Assembly: GCA_021738605.1 (NCBI GenBank)
Contig: JAIPBY010000047.1
Location: 1 to 13,298, forward strand
Length of the DNA stretch: 13,298 nucleotides
DNA from: Chitinophagaceae bacterium
GTDB taxonomy: Bacteria > Bacteroidota > Bacteroidia > Chitinophagales > Chitinophagaceae
Direction of reading: 5' to 3'
The notes under the pieces were generated by a model that was not told the DNA's origin, made no database searches, and saw only the letters and a program-made list of their open reading frames with translations. Position 1 is the stretch's first letter, and every line of letters starts with the position of its first letter. The translations under genes and the position numbers were made by a program. Below, in pieces: positions 1-7,101 of this stretch.

Positions 1-1308
1 TCGCCTTTGATCAACGATTTGAATCAACCCATTGGTTCGGTAGTTGCAATGGAGGATTTATCTAATTTAGATAAGCTGAAATCTACTTTTAAGAAATACG
101 TATCGAAGCAAATTGTTGATCAGATTTTGGAGAACGAAGACCATCTTAATTTGGGAGGACAGGAACTGGAAGTAACTACACTTTTTAGTGATATTAGGGG
201 CTTTACCTCAATGAGTGAAAAAATGAGCCCAAAGGATGTGGTTGATTCCCTGAATGAGTATTTTGATAAGATGATTGAGGTTGTCTTCAAACACAATGGG
301 ACACTTGACAAGATCATAGGCGATGCGCTAATGGTAATTTATGGAGCACCTATCGGATCTCATAATGACGCAGAAAGGGCTTTGTTAACGGCAATAGAAA
401 TGCAACAAAAACTCGAAGAACTTAATATGGTTCGAAAGAGCAGGGGTCAGTCGCCGTTAGAAATCGGTATTGGTCTTAATACAGGAAAGGCGATTTCTGG
501 AAATATTGGATCCAAAGTCCAGATGAACTATACCGTTATCGGTGATGCTGTTAATCTTTCGTCTAGATTATGTTCTTTTGCAAAAGCAGGTCAAATCATT
601 GTTTCGGAATCTGTTTTTGCCGCACTTAAAAACAAGTCAAATTTTGCTTTTCGCGAATTGACTCCGATTTACGTGAAGGGCAAGGAAGGCCCTGTTAACG
701 TATTTGAAGTTGCCTATTTTAAGAACGATTCTTTCAGTTCTATAGAAGAAAAGTATCACCAAATCGAACAGTTTCTGATCAATAATCTTCCTAGCCATTT
801 GGTTTATCATAGCATTGATCACATACGCGATGTTGTTGAAAAAAGCGAGCTATATGGGCGGCTGGAAAACTTATCTGAACACAAAATGCACTTGCTAAAA
901 ACGGCAGCATGGTTGCATGACATTGGATATATATGGGATGAAAAAACACATGAAGCAAGAGGATGTCAATTTGCAAAAGAATTCTTGCCAGCTTGGGGAT
1001 TTGCTCATGATGAAATTGATGCTATTTGTGAAATGATTATGGCAACTCGCATTCCCCAGTCACCGACAAATCTTATGCAGGAGATCTTGTGTGATGCAGA
1101 CCTTGACTATTTGGGCAGAGATGACTATTTTGGAATTAGTGAAAAACTTCTAACGGAAATACGGATAACCAATGATTTAAACTCCAATGATTGGCAAAAA
1201 CTCCAATTGGATTTTTTCAGTAAGCACCAATATTTTACAGCATCAGCTAATTCAAAGAGATTTAAAGAAAAACAAAATAACGCACAAAAAATAGCCAATA
1301 AAAATTAA
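1..1308 (+). CDS. Class III adenylate/guanylate cyclase fused to a C-terminal HD domain (5' partial)
   Basis: Predicted to make a cyclic nucleotide, probably cAMP, from an NTP. The frame is open to base 1, so the N-terminus is missing. Counting from the TTG at 7, residues 9-25 look like the end of a PAS/GAF sensor, and 21-41 like the usual linker helix. The cyclase domain spans about 52-235. It has metal-binding Asp62 (FSDIRGFT) and Asp106 (KIIGDALM), base-selecting Lys102 and Thr176 (NYTVIGD), and transition-state Asn183 and Arg187. All key residues are present, and Lys/Thr fits class IIIb. Residues about 260-390 are an HD domain: YH at 267-268, HDIGY at 304-308, His315, and DADLDYLGR at 363-371. 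Cyclase identity is firm. HD chemistry is unproven; it could be a phosphohydrolase or a ligand sensor. The TMEM175-like gene starts 5 nt after the stop, so co-transcription is likely. Confidence 0.93.
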   Translation, partial: SPLINDLNQPIGSVVAMEDLSNLDKLKSTFKKYVSKQIVDQILENEDHLNLGGQELEVTTLFSDIRGFTSMSEKMSPKDVVDSLNEYFDKMIEVVFKHNGTLDKIIGDALMVIYGAPIGSHNDAERALLTAIEMQQKLEELNMVRKSRGQSPLEIGIGLNTGKAISGNIGSKVQMNYTVIGDAVNLSSRLCSFAKAGQIIVSESVFAALKNKSNFAFRELTPIYVKGKEGPVNVFEVAYFKNDSFSSIEEKYHQIEQFLINNLPSHLVYHSIDHIRDVVEKSELYGRLENLSEHKMHLLKTAAWLHDIGYIWDEKTHEARGCQFAKEFLPAWGFAHDEIDAICEMIMATRIPQSPTNLMQEILCDADLDYLGRDDYFGISEKLLTEIRITNDLNSNDWQKLQLDFFSKHQYFTASANSKRFKEKQNNAQKIANKN

Positions 1309-1313
1309 AAATT

Positions 1314-1976
1314 ATGGGAGAAGCTAGACACGACAAATCTAAGATGCATTATCAGTTGGACAGAATATCCTTTTTTAGTGACGGTGTTTTTGCTATTGCC
1401 ATCACTTTGCTTGTCATTGAGTTTAAAGTTCCTGTAATTCAACATGCTACCGATGGGTTATTGTGGAGCTCGCTTGCACACATGGGATGGAAATTACTAG
1501 GCTTTATAATCAGCTTTTTTATTGTTGGATATTATTGGTCTGTTCACCACAGAATTTTTGGTTACGTAAACGACTATACCTCAAGGTTAATCTGGCTTAA
1601 TTTGCTTTTTTTATTTTCAGTTGTATTGCTACCATTTAGTTCTGGCCTGTTGGGTGAATATTCTTCAGAATTAGACTTACATATTCCATACGGCATCTAT
1701 GTGCTGAATATTGTTTTGACTGCCATCATGAATGTTGTTTTATGGCTTTATATTAGCAACCCCCAAAAGAAATTATTAACCCACGAAATTTCACCAGAAA
1801 GAATACGGCTTGGTTTGTATTTTACTTTTGTTGTTCCATCCATGTTTTTATTATCATTTTTGATGACATTGAAGTTCCCTATTGTTGGTAGATTGATACC
1901 CGCATTTATTCCATTAATATTGAAATATGGACTGAATGGTTTGGCCAAGCGTGCTCTAGAAAAAGAGAACAAATAA
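1314..1976 (+). CDS. TMEM175/DUF1211-family integral membrane protein, putative K+ channel
   Basis: The 220-residue protein has about six hydrophobic segments (roughly 19-36, 57-76, 91-112, 126-147, 166-186, 189-206). The first holds the family signature FSDGVFAIAIT (residues 21-31). In bacterial TMEM175 proteins this FSD-containing helix lines the pore of a tetrameric K+ channel that lacks the classical selectivity filter. The length is normal for bacterial members. The ATG at 1314 lies 5 nt after the cyclase stop and has only an A/T-rich leader, which supports expression as one operon with the cyclase. I see no cyclic-nucleotide-binding domain, so any gating by the cyclase product would be indirect or novel. 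The gene ends convergently with the GH95-like gene. Family assignment is strong; channel activity is family inference. Confidence 0.87.
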   Translation: MGEARHDKSKMHYQLDRISFFSDGVFAIAITLLVIEFKVPVIQHATDGLLWSSLAHMGWKLLGFIISFFIVGYYWSVHHRIFGYVNDYTSRLIWLNLLFLFSVVLLPFSSGLLGEYSSELDLHIPYGIYVLNIVLTAIMNVVLWLYISNPQKKLLTHEISPERIRLGLYFTFVVPSMFLLSFLMTLKFPIVGRLIPAFIPLILKYGLNGLAKRALEKENK

Positions 1977-2024
1977 TTCTCTGCTCTTATTGAGTATCGT
2001 ACAATGGATTCAATAACCATTCTA

Positions 2025-4310
2025 TCAGTTGGTAAGTACAATGCTTCCACCAGTGCCCATTTGAATAGTGGTATAGCCATTTTCCTGGCGCAGCACTTTG
2101 GCTTTACCGGTGGCTTTTTGCTTAAAGCTCCTTGTATCAAGTTTTAGTTTCACTGTCCCACCTTTCTCTGAGGTTATCGTAACGCTTTTGGTCAAACCAT
2201 TTTGCCTTACCGCGCTTACAAGATACGCGCCTTCGGCGCGGAGTGTATTAAAAGAAACATCTTTCCACCCATCAGGCACCGCAGGAAACAATTCAATGAA
2301 TCCTGCATGAGACTGCATCAGCATTTCCTGCACGCCCGCCGCAAATGCGAAATTTCCTTCAAGCGTAAAAGGGCGATAGGTCATGCCGGAATATCCTGAT
2401 TTGGTCTGGTCGCCATTGACATGAAAACTATTGACCGAACAAAACGCCTTAGCAAAAATCTGCAAGGCTTTTGCTGCCCCATCTCCATCTTTTGCCCTTG
2501 CCTTCATATTGGAAAGCCATGCATAAGAATATCCACACCAACCAGAGGGCCCAACGCTATCGAGTTGACGAAGCGAATTTTGTATGATGTTTTTTTCCTT
2601 TTCACCATTTTCTGTTTTGATCAATCCGAGCGGGTGAATCGACATCAGGTGGGAGAAATGACGGTGGGATGATGTATAACCCAGTCCTGGAGCGATGTTC
2701 AACGCATTGGTTTCTGATACAGAGAGCGCAGGAAACTGCTGAAGGATGGAATCCCAGTGTGCTGCCTTATTTTTCAAACCCAATTCAAGTGCCAGTTCTT
2801 TTGCTGCCTTGAAATTGAAGATCATCAGTGAAAGGTCGTAGTTGGTGTTTTGGGGGAACCAAGCAGAAAGGCTGTTGTTGTTGATTTCCGGGCTGGAGCT
2901 GATCGGCAGTTTTCTGAAACCATTCTTGTCGATTACTGTCAGGTTTTCAAGGTAAGTGGCGGCTGCAGCAATCCAGGGGAATGCGCGTTCTTTTAAAAAA
3001 GCCTTGTCCATGCTGTAGCGCCATTGCAGGTAATAATGGTGCGATAACCAGGAGGAAACCGTTGGTGAAAGCGCATACTGTATCCAGCCCCCCATTTCGG
3101 TACCTTCTAAGGTGGTGACACCGGGAACATTTAAACCCTTCACCCCAAAGTACAATTCGGTGTATCGCTTGTAGTTTTCCTTGTTTTGGTCCAAATGGTC
3201 AAGGTATCCGATGCCCTCTTCCAAATGGTTTCCGCTGTAAGAAGGCCAATAGCTCAATTGCGTATTCAGGTCGTGGTGATAGTCTCCCTTCCATGGAGGA
3301 ATCCTGCCATTGTCTGCGGTCCAGATGGCCTGAAGAGAAATTGGAGGAGCACCTTTTCTTGAGGTAGATCCAAACTTGTATTGTTCGAGGTACCATTGTT
3401 TTTCAATCATCTCATCAGGAATTCGAATGGCTGATTTGCTCCAAAAATTCGCCCACCAGGCCTTGTGTGAAGCGTGGTCCTTGTTGAAACCGGCGGATAG
3501 GTGTTTTTCCAGGAGCGCCTCATTGGTTTCGGGAATCCTGAACCGTTGATTGGTGCTGGAGATGGTCCAGACCCCTTCAATGGTTTTGTTGTCAAGCCGT
3601 TTCCACAGCAAGTTGATGGTGTAAGCAAAACCACCCCACCCATCTTGTTTGTAGCTGATGCTGTTGCCCAATTTGGTGATCTTTCCTTGTTGATAGCCCA
3701 ATCGGGAAAGGTCGTCTCCTTTCACTGGGTCTCCAGCGTTTTTGGTGGCTCCGGTGTATTGTGGGGCAACAAGGTTGATGTCAAAGCTTTCAGGGATATT
3801 CTCGAACCTGAACCAGCCAACAGGAGCAGTTGCATGCACAAAGCTTTTCAAAACGGTCCCGTTTTTCCAGCTCACGGTTGAGGTGGCGGTTTTGAGGTCT
3901 ATGAGAGCATTCGATTGTGCCCCCCAGGCACTGATGGGAACCTCTATGGCCCCGCCAGGAATCTTGCTGGGCGCAGGCTCTCTGTCGTAGGGATGATCAA
4001 ACAGTTTTTGAACTGTATCGTATTGTTTTTTGGCGACCTGTTCCTGCACCCACTTGAAGCTGAACTCGTCACGATGCAGGCCTTTCATCGGCCTTTCATC
4101 CCATAGGTCTGCCCTGTCTAGCGAAATGCGCAGGTTTCCGTTTTTTTCCCAAACCAATGCGCCCAACATGCCATTGCCAATGGGCAGTGCTTCGTCCCAG
4201 CGCTTGGCAAGGGTGTCAAATTGCAGGTTGTGTTTTTTTTCCTGTCCGGTTGATTGAAGGGCGGATGCGCAGATGCACAATGCCAACAAAATTATTGTCC
4301 TCATGTGCAT
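2025..4310 (-). CDS. Secreted GH95-like glycoside hydrolase (alpha-L-fucosidase family, divergent active site)
   Basis: The 761-residue protein starts with a signal peptide (hydrophobic 4-18, cleavage near residue 22), so it is periplasmic or surface-exposed. The N-terminal domain carries the family motif ALPIGNGMLGALVW (41-54). The (alpha/alpha)6 catalytic domain has HHDLNTQLSYW (345-355), SSSPEIN (471-477), SSHRHFSHL (547-555) and FTLEGNF (648-654). By eye, the general acid Glu is conserved (E475). The residues that build the unusual Asn/Asp base in characterised fucosidases look changed: D347 for the first Asn, N349 kept, E651 for the Asp. GH95 contains alpha-L-fucosidases and alpha-L-galactosidases, so substrate is open. 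ATG at 4304 (M3) is an equally good start. A tandem 11-bp repeat lies in codons 71-78. It sits 77 nt downstream of hicB but probably has its own promoter. Confidence 0.85.
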   Translation of the reverse strand: MHMRTIILLALCICASALQSTGQEKKHNLQFDTLAKRWDEALPIGNGMLGALVWEKNGNLRISLDRADLWDERPMKGLHRDEFSFKWVQEQVAKKQYDTVQKLFDHPYDREPAPSKIPGGAIEVPISAWGAQSNALIDLKTATSTVSWKNGTVLKSFVHATAPVGWFRFENIPESFDINLVAPQYTGATKNAGDPVKGDDLSRLGYQQGKITKLGNSISYKQDGWGGFAYTINLLWKRLDNKTIEGVWTISSTNQRFRIPETNEALLEKHLSAGFNKDHASHKAWWANFWSKSAIRIPDEMIEKQWYLEQYKFGSTSRKGAPPISLQAIWTADNGRIPPWKGDYHHDLNTQLSYWPSYSGNHLEEGIGYLDHLDQNKENYKRYTELYFGVKGLNVPGVTTLEGTEMGGWIQYALSPTVSSWLSHHYYLQWRYSMDKAFLKERAFPWIAAAATYLENLTVIDKNGFRKLPISSSPEINNNSLSAWFPQNTNYDLSLMIFNFKAAKELALELGLKNKAAHWDSILQQFPALSVSETNALNIAPGLGYTSSHRHFSHLMSIHPLGLIKTENGEKEKNIIQNSLRQLDSVGPSGWCGYSYAWLSNMKARAKDGDGAAKALQIFAKAFCSVNSFHVNGDQTKSGYSGMTYRPFTLEGNFAFAAGVQEMLMQSHAGFIELFPAVPDGWKDVSFNTLRAEGAYLVSAVRQNGLTKSVTITSEKGGTVKLKLDTRSFKQKATGKAKVLRQENGYTTIQMGTGGSIVLTN
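4079..4100. repeat. Two tandem 11-bp repeats inside the GH95-like gene
   Basis: GGCCTTTCATC occurs twice back to back (4079-4089 and 4090-4100) with no spacer or mismatch. It lies in the conserved N-terminal segment encoding DERPMKGL (residues 71-78). Because the unit is 11 bp, gain or loss of a copy would shift the frame. Confidence 0.9.
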
Positions 4311-4387
4311 TAAGGTAAGAAAAAATGACTTGATGGCCGAAGGATTACTTTAGCTTTTGAGGAATAATCAGCCGAAGATAGCAATAC

Positions 4388-4720
4388 TCATCTAACTACC
4401 TTTTCTAGCCCTAGTCTTACCAATTCATTCAAAGAAATCCCCTTTTCTTCAGCAACGGATGCAGCTTTTTTATGCAGGTCAACCGGTATTCTAACATTGA
4501 ATGTTCCTTTGTAGGTTTTCTGTGGAGATCTTCCTTGGGTATGGCATACATCTATATACTCATTCACCGATTCCTTGAATGCTTTTTTCAATTCCCTAAC
4601 AGAGCTTCCCTCAAAACTGATCAGATCATCTATACCTAAAATCTTTCCATAAAATGTCTCGTCTTCTGCGCTGTATTGAACCGTACCCAGATAATCGCCA
4701 TATTTAAAAAGATTACTCAT
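4388..4720 (-). CDS. hicB: HicB-family antitoxin
   Basis: This is the antitoxin of a type II HicAB pair; it blocks HicA and represses its own operon. The 110-residue protein has the partial RNase-H-like HicB fold at about 6-60 (YLGTVQYSAEDETFYGKI, then GSSVRELKKAFKESVNEYI). The C-terminal segment at about 72-110 (FNVRIPVDLHKKAAS, then GISLNELVRLGLEKV) is a ribbon-helix-helix DNA-binding module. The start codon overlaps the end of hicA by 8 nt, the shared bases reading ATGAGTAA, so the two are translationally coupled. Toxin before antitoxin is the usual hicAB order. The RHH tail should bind an inverted repeat; a good candidate lies just ahead of hicA at 4982-5000. Family and partner agree, so confidence is high. 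Confidence 0.9.
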   Translation of the reverse strand: MSNLFKYGDYLGTVQYSAEDETFYGKILGIDDLISFEGSSVRELKKAFKESVNEYIDVCHTQGRSPQKTYKGTFNVRIPVDLHKKAASVAEEKGISLNELVRLGLEKVVR

Positions 4721-4973
4721 TGTTTTTTATTTTGTCTTTATAATGTTCTATGATCAGCAGTATGACATATTTTTTCACAATCTTTCTGGGATGGGGCTCG
4801 TGCAATGAAATTACTTGTCCGCGTTCATCTATAAATCTTCTTCTAGATCCTCCACTTATACCATTTGATAACTGATGATATCCCAAGTGTGCCAGCACCA
4901 AAACCAATTCATTCCAGGTAAGGTCGCTTGGAATTGTGAGAAACCTTTTTAGCAGTTTTTCTTTTCTACTCAT
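4713..4973 (-). CDS. hicA: HicA-family toxin, variant with HxPHP motif
   Basis: Small dsRBD-fold mRNA interferase-type toxin, 86 residues from the chosen start. Visible motifs are the N-terminal helix region MSRKEKLLKRF, LTWNELVLVLAHLGY (18-32), SGGSRRRF (40-47) and LHEPHPRK (57-64). In many HicA toxins a His follows the GS turn. Here it is Arg, and the histidines sit in HxPHP (H58, H61). I recall this pattern from a known HicA subfamily, so it need not mean inactivity. The frame also has an ATG at 5012 that would add 13 residues. I prefer 4973 because the family begins here and because the candidate -7 box (5000-5007) and operator (4982-5000) would otherwise lie inside the gene. There is no clear Shine-Dalgarno. 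It overlaps hicB by 8 nt. Confidence 0.85.
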   Translation of the reverse strand: MSRKEKLLKRFLTIPSDLTWNELVLVLAHLGYHQLSNGISGGSRRRFIDERGQVISLHEPHPRKIVKKYVILLIIEHYKDKIKNNE

Positions 4974-4981
4974 GGAAATGA

Positions 4982-5000
4982 GCAACTGAAAATCAGTTGC
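4982..5000. promoter_or_regulatory. Candidate HicB operator (7-bp perfect inverted repeat)
   Basis: GCAACTG (4982-4988), a 5-nt spacer AAAAT, then CAGTTGC (4994-5000) form a perfect inverted repeat. It ends 9 bp upstream of the chosen hicA ATG and abuts the -7-like element. The position and symmetry suit binding by a dimeric ribbon-helix-helix repressor such as HicB. Binding is inferred. Confidence 0.5.
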
Positions 5001-5007
5001 AAAATTA
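5000..5007 (-). promoter_or_regulatory. Bacteroidota-type -7 box for hicAB
   Basis: On the minus strand this reads TAATTTTG, matching the TAnnTTTG -7 consensus of Bacteroidota. Transcription would start inside the inverted repeat at 4982-5000, about 20 nt before the hicA ATG at 4973. A TTTG lies upstream, but with a 29-nt spacer rather than the usual 19-21, so the -33 element is unsupported. Confidence 0.4.
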
Positions 5008-5098
5008 ATCAATAATGAAATACTTTATCGTCATGACAAAGAAAATCATTGGTGATTCAGGAGAAAAGAGGAAAAAACCTACAAATAATAGAAAATCA

Positions 5099-5123
5099 TC
5101 AAGAATCCATGAGGGATTCCTGA
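5099..5123. terminator. Imperfect hairpin between thiL and hicA
   Basis: TCAaGAATCC, loop ATGAG, GGATTCcTGA forms a 10-position stem with one mismatch, beginning 52 bp past the thiL stop. On the minus strand it is followed by T-rich sequence without a solid U-run. It may be a weak thiL terminator or a binding site. I see no way to choose between them from sequence alone. Confidence 0.3.
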
Positions 5124-5174
5124 GCCAATTGGTTGATCTTAATTAAAGAAGACTTTAAAAAAATACTATTTAGG

Positions 5175-6203
5175 TTACTGCTTAAACGCATTCCACCCTT
5201 GCGCCGTAACATCGTAAGTGTTGCCTCCCTTGCTTTTGAATTTGGCGCCCTCTTCTGCATCTGCGATGTAGCCGATTACGCTAATCTGTTCGTTGAGGGT
5301 CAGCTTTTCGTAGTCGTCTTGTTTGATGGTGAAGACCAGTTCATAATCTTCTCCTCCGCTGAGCGCACAGGCAGTAGGGTCTATTTCAAATTTGTATGCC
5401 GCCGTTCTGGCATCTTCAGCAATCGGAAGTTTTTCTTCATAAATAACACAGCCAACCCCACTTTTTTCACAGATATGGAGCAGTTCAGAACTGAGTCCAT
5501 CGCTGATGTCCATCATGGACGTCGGAAGAATATCTTTCTCTTCAAAAAATTCGAAAATATCTTTTCTTGCTTTTGGCTTGAGCAAACGGCCAATGACATA
5601 AGTTTCGTTTTCGAGGTCTGGCTGTACACCCGGGCTTTCAAGAAATATTTTCTTTTCCCTCTCCAGAAAAAGAAGACCAAGATAGGCGCCGCCAAGATCA
5701 CCGGAAACACAGATCAGGTCGCCTTTTTGGGCGGTAGACCTTTTCACTACCTTGTCTGCCACCACTTCTCCAATGGCAGTAACAGAAATGATAAACCCCT
5801 TCTGTGAGGAGGAGGTGTCGCCACCGATCAGGTCCACCCCATGCTCTTCACAGGCGGCATAAACCCCTTCATAAAACTCTTCTATCGCCTCAACACTGAA
5901 CCGGCTGCTGAGCCCGATGCTCAGGGTGATCTGCGTTGGCGTGGCGTTCATCGCATAGACATCGCTCAGGTTAACGATCACCGACTTGTAGCCCAGGTGT
6001 TTTAGCGGGGTATAAGACAGGTCGAAATGCACACCTTCTACCAACAGGTCTGTTGTAATGACGGTCTGTTTTCCAAAATGATCGATGACCGCTGCATCAT
6101 CACCTACTCCTAAAATGGAAGATGCATTTTGCAGTTCAATGTTTTTGGTGAGGTGATGGATCAATCCGAATTCACCGTAGTCCTTTATCTCTGTTCTTGA
6201 CAT
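5175..6203 (-). CDS. thiL: Thiamine-monophosphate kinase
   Basis: ATP-dependent cytoplasmic kinase that phosphorylates thiamine monophosphate to thiamine diphosphate, the last step of cofactor synthesis. The 342-residue length is normal. Motifs are in the expected order: GVGDDAAVI (32-40), TTDLLVEGVHF (50-60), VNLSDVYAMNATP (77-89), GGDTSSS (127-133), VSGDLGGAYLG (166-176), MMDISDGLSSEL (230-241) and SGGEDYELVF (282-291). The acidic residues in these motifs bind Mg-ATP in the PurM/ThiL fold. The ATG at 6203 lies 6 nt after the phosphatase stop, so the two are probably co-transcribed. No other thiamine genes and no TPP riboswitch are visible in the window. Identity is firm. Confidence 0.95.
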   Translation of the reverse strand: MSRTEIKDYGEFGLIHHLTKNIELQNASSILGVGDDAAVIDHFGKQTVITTDLLVEGVHFDLSYTPLKHLGYKSVIVNLSDVYAMNATPTQITLSIGLSSRFSVEAIEEFYEGVYAACEEHGVDLIGGDTSSSQKGFIISVTAIGEVVADKVVKRSTAQKGDLICVSGDLGGAYLGLLFLEREKKIFLESPGVQPDLENETYVIGRLLKPKARKDIFEFFEEKDILPTSMMDISDGLSSELLHICEKSGVGCVIYEEKLPIAEDARTAAYKFEIDPTACALSGGEDYELVFTIKQDDYEKLTLNEQISVIGYIADAEEGAKFKSKGGNTYDVTAQGWNAFKQ

Positions 6204-6209
6204 GATATT

Positions 6210-6986
6210 TTATTGATGTGTATTATGAATCCAGCGAATCAATTCGTCATGGATCTTACCATTCGTTGCAACGATGCGGTGTTGATAGGGCGAATATGCA
6301 TCGCCATTGAAATCAGTAACCTTTCCACCAGCTTCTTCCACCATCAAATATCCGGCAGCGCTGTCCCAGGGCATGAGCTTGTGTTCATAGAAGCCATCCA
6401 ACCGGCCAGCTGCCACCCAACAAAGATCAATCGCTGCTGAGCCAAGCCTTCTGACAGGAACACCTTCACGGATCAACCTGCCAAAAACCTCCAATGGGCC
6501 ATTTTCCATGTCCAGGTAAACGTAAGGGAATCCGGTCACCAGACACGAATGCCTTACGTTGTCTTTTTCGCTGACGCGGAGTTTTTGATCGTTCAGATAT
6601 GCGCCCTGGCCTTTTTCAGTAAAAAAGAACTCATTCATCATGGCGTTGTACACAGCCCCCATGATCATTTGGCCATTTTTTTCCAAGCCGATGCTTACGC
6701 AGCAGAGCGGAATGCCGTTGGCGAAATTGATGGTACCATCGATGGGGTCTATGATCCACTTGTAGTTGGAATCCATTTTCACTTCACCGATTTCTTCACT
6801 CAGGATAAAATGATCAGGAAACTCCTCTCGGATGATGCCCATGATCAATGCCTCCGAGGCTTTGTCTACTTCTGTTACGAGGTCGTTGGGACCATCTTTC
6901 ACCGATATTGAGAATTTACTGTTGATTCTTTCTTTGATGAGCAGTCCGGCTGCATTTGTGGCCTTAAGAAGCGTGCTTTTGAGCAT
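6210..6986 (-). CDS. Inositol monophosphatase family protein (SuhB-like)
   Basis: Mg2+-dependent, Li+-sensitive-type sugar phosphatase, 258 residues from the chosen start. Metal-site motifs, numbered from that start, are LSEE (62-65, Glu64), WIIDPIDGTINF (77-88, Asp80 and Asp83) and MPWDSAAGYLMVEEAGG (205-221, Asp208). All ligands are intact. The substrate could be inositol-1-phosphate, 3'(2')-phosphoadenosine phosphate or another sugar phosphate; sequence alone does not decide. An upstream ATG at 7052 would add 22 residues without family similarity. I chose 6986 because the following MLKSTLLKATNAAGLLIK matches the usual first helix and a -7-like box lies immediately before it. It is followed after 6 nt by thiL. 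The GMC dehydrogenase gene ends 115 nt upstream on the same strand. Confidence 0.9.
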   Translation of the reverse strand: MLKSTLLKATNAAGLLIKERINSKFSISVKDGPNDLVTEVDKASEALIMGIIREEFPDHFILSEEIGEVKMDSNYKWIIDPIDGTINFANGIPLCCVSIGLEKNGQMIMGAVYNAMMNEFFFTEKGQGAYLNDQKLRVSEKDNVRHSCLVTGFPYVYLDMENGPLEVFGRLIREGVPVRRLGSAAIDLCWVAAGRLDGFYEHKLMPWDSAAGYLMVEEAGGKVTDFNGDAYSPYQHRIVATNGKIHDELIRWIHNTHQ

Positions 6987-6990
6987 GTTG

Positions 6991-6998
6991 CAAAGATA
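6991..6998 (-). promoter_or_regulatory. Bacteroidota-type -7 box for the phosphatase-thiL pair
   Basis: Minus-strand TATCTTTG is a full match to TAnnTTTG and ends 4 nt before the ATG at 6986. If used, the transcript would be nearly leaderless. No TTTG sits at the proper -33 distance, so support is partial. Confidence 0.35.
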
Positions 6999-7101
6999 AC
7001 CCAAAAAGGAATAAGGCTCGGGGGTTAGAAGATTCGTGTTGTCTGCAATCATCCCCTTTACCTTTACAAGTGTAGTTGGGGCAAAAGGAGATGAAACAGG
7101 T

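Noticed and set aside
1..1308. Calling the cyclase a Pycsar cCMP/cUMP synthase
   Set aside because: The base-selecting residues are the Lys/Thr of ordinary class IIIb adenylate cyclases, and the neighbour is not a recognised Pycsar effector.
2004..2023. Short inverted repeat AATGG/CCATT between the convergent TMEM175 and GH95-like genes
   Set aside because: A 5-bp stem with a 9-nt loop and no U-run is too weak to call a terminator.
1748..2140. 130-codon minus-strand open frame across the TMEM175/GH95 junction
   Set aside because: It overlaps two well-supported genes in other frames and has no family resemblance.
5133..5807. 224-codon plus-strand open frame
   Set aside because: It is antisense to thiL, whose motifs are complete, and its Phe-rich composition is the typical reverse of a lysine/glutamate-rich gene.
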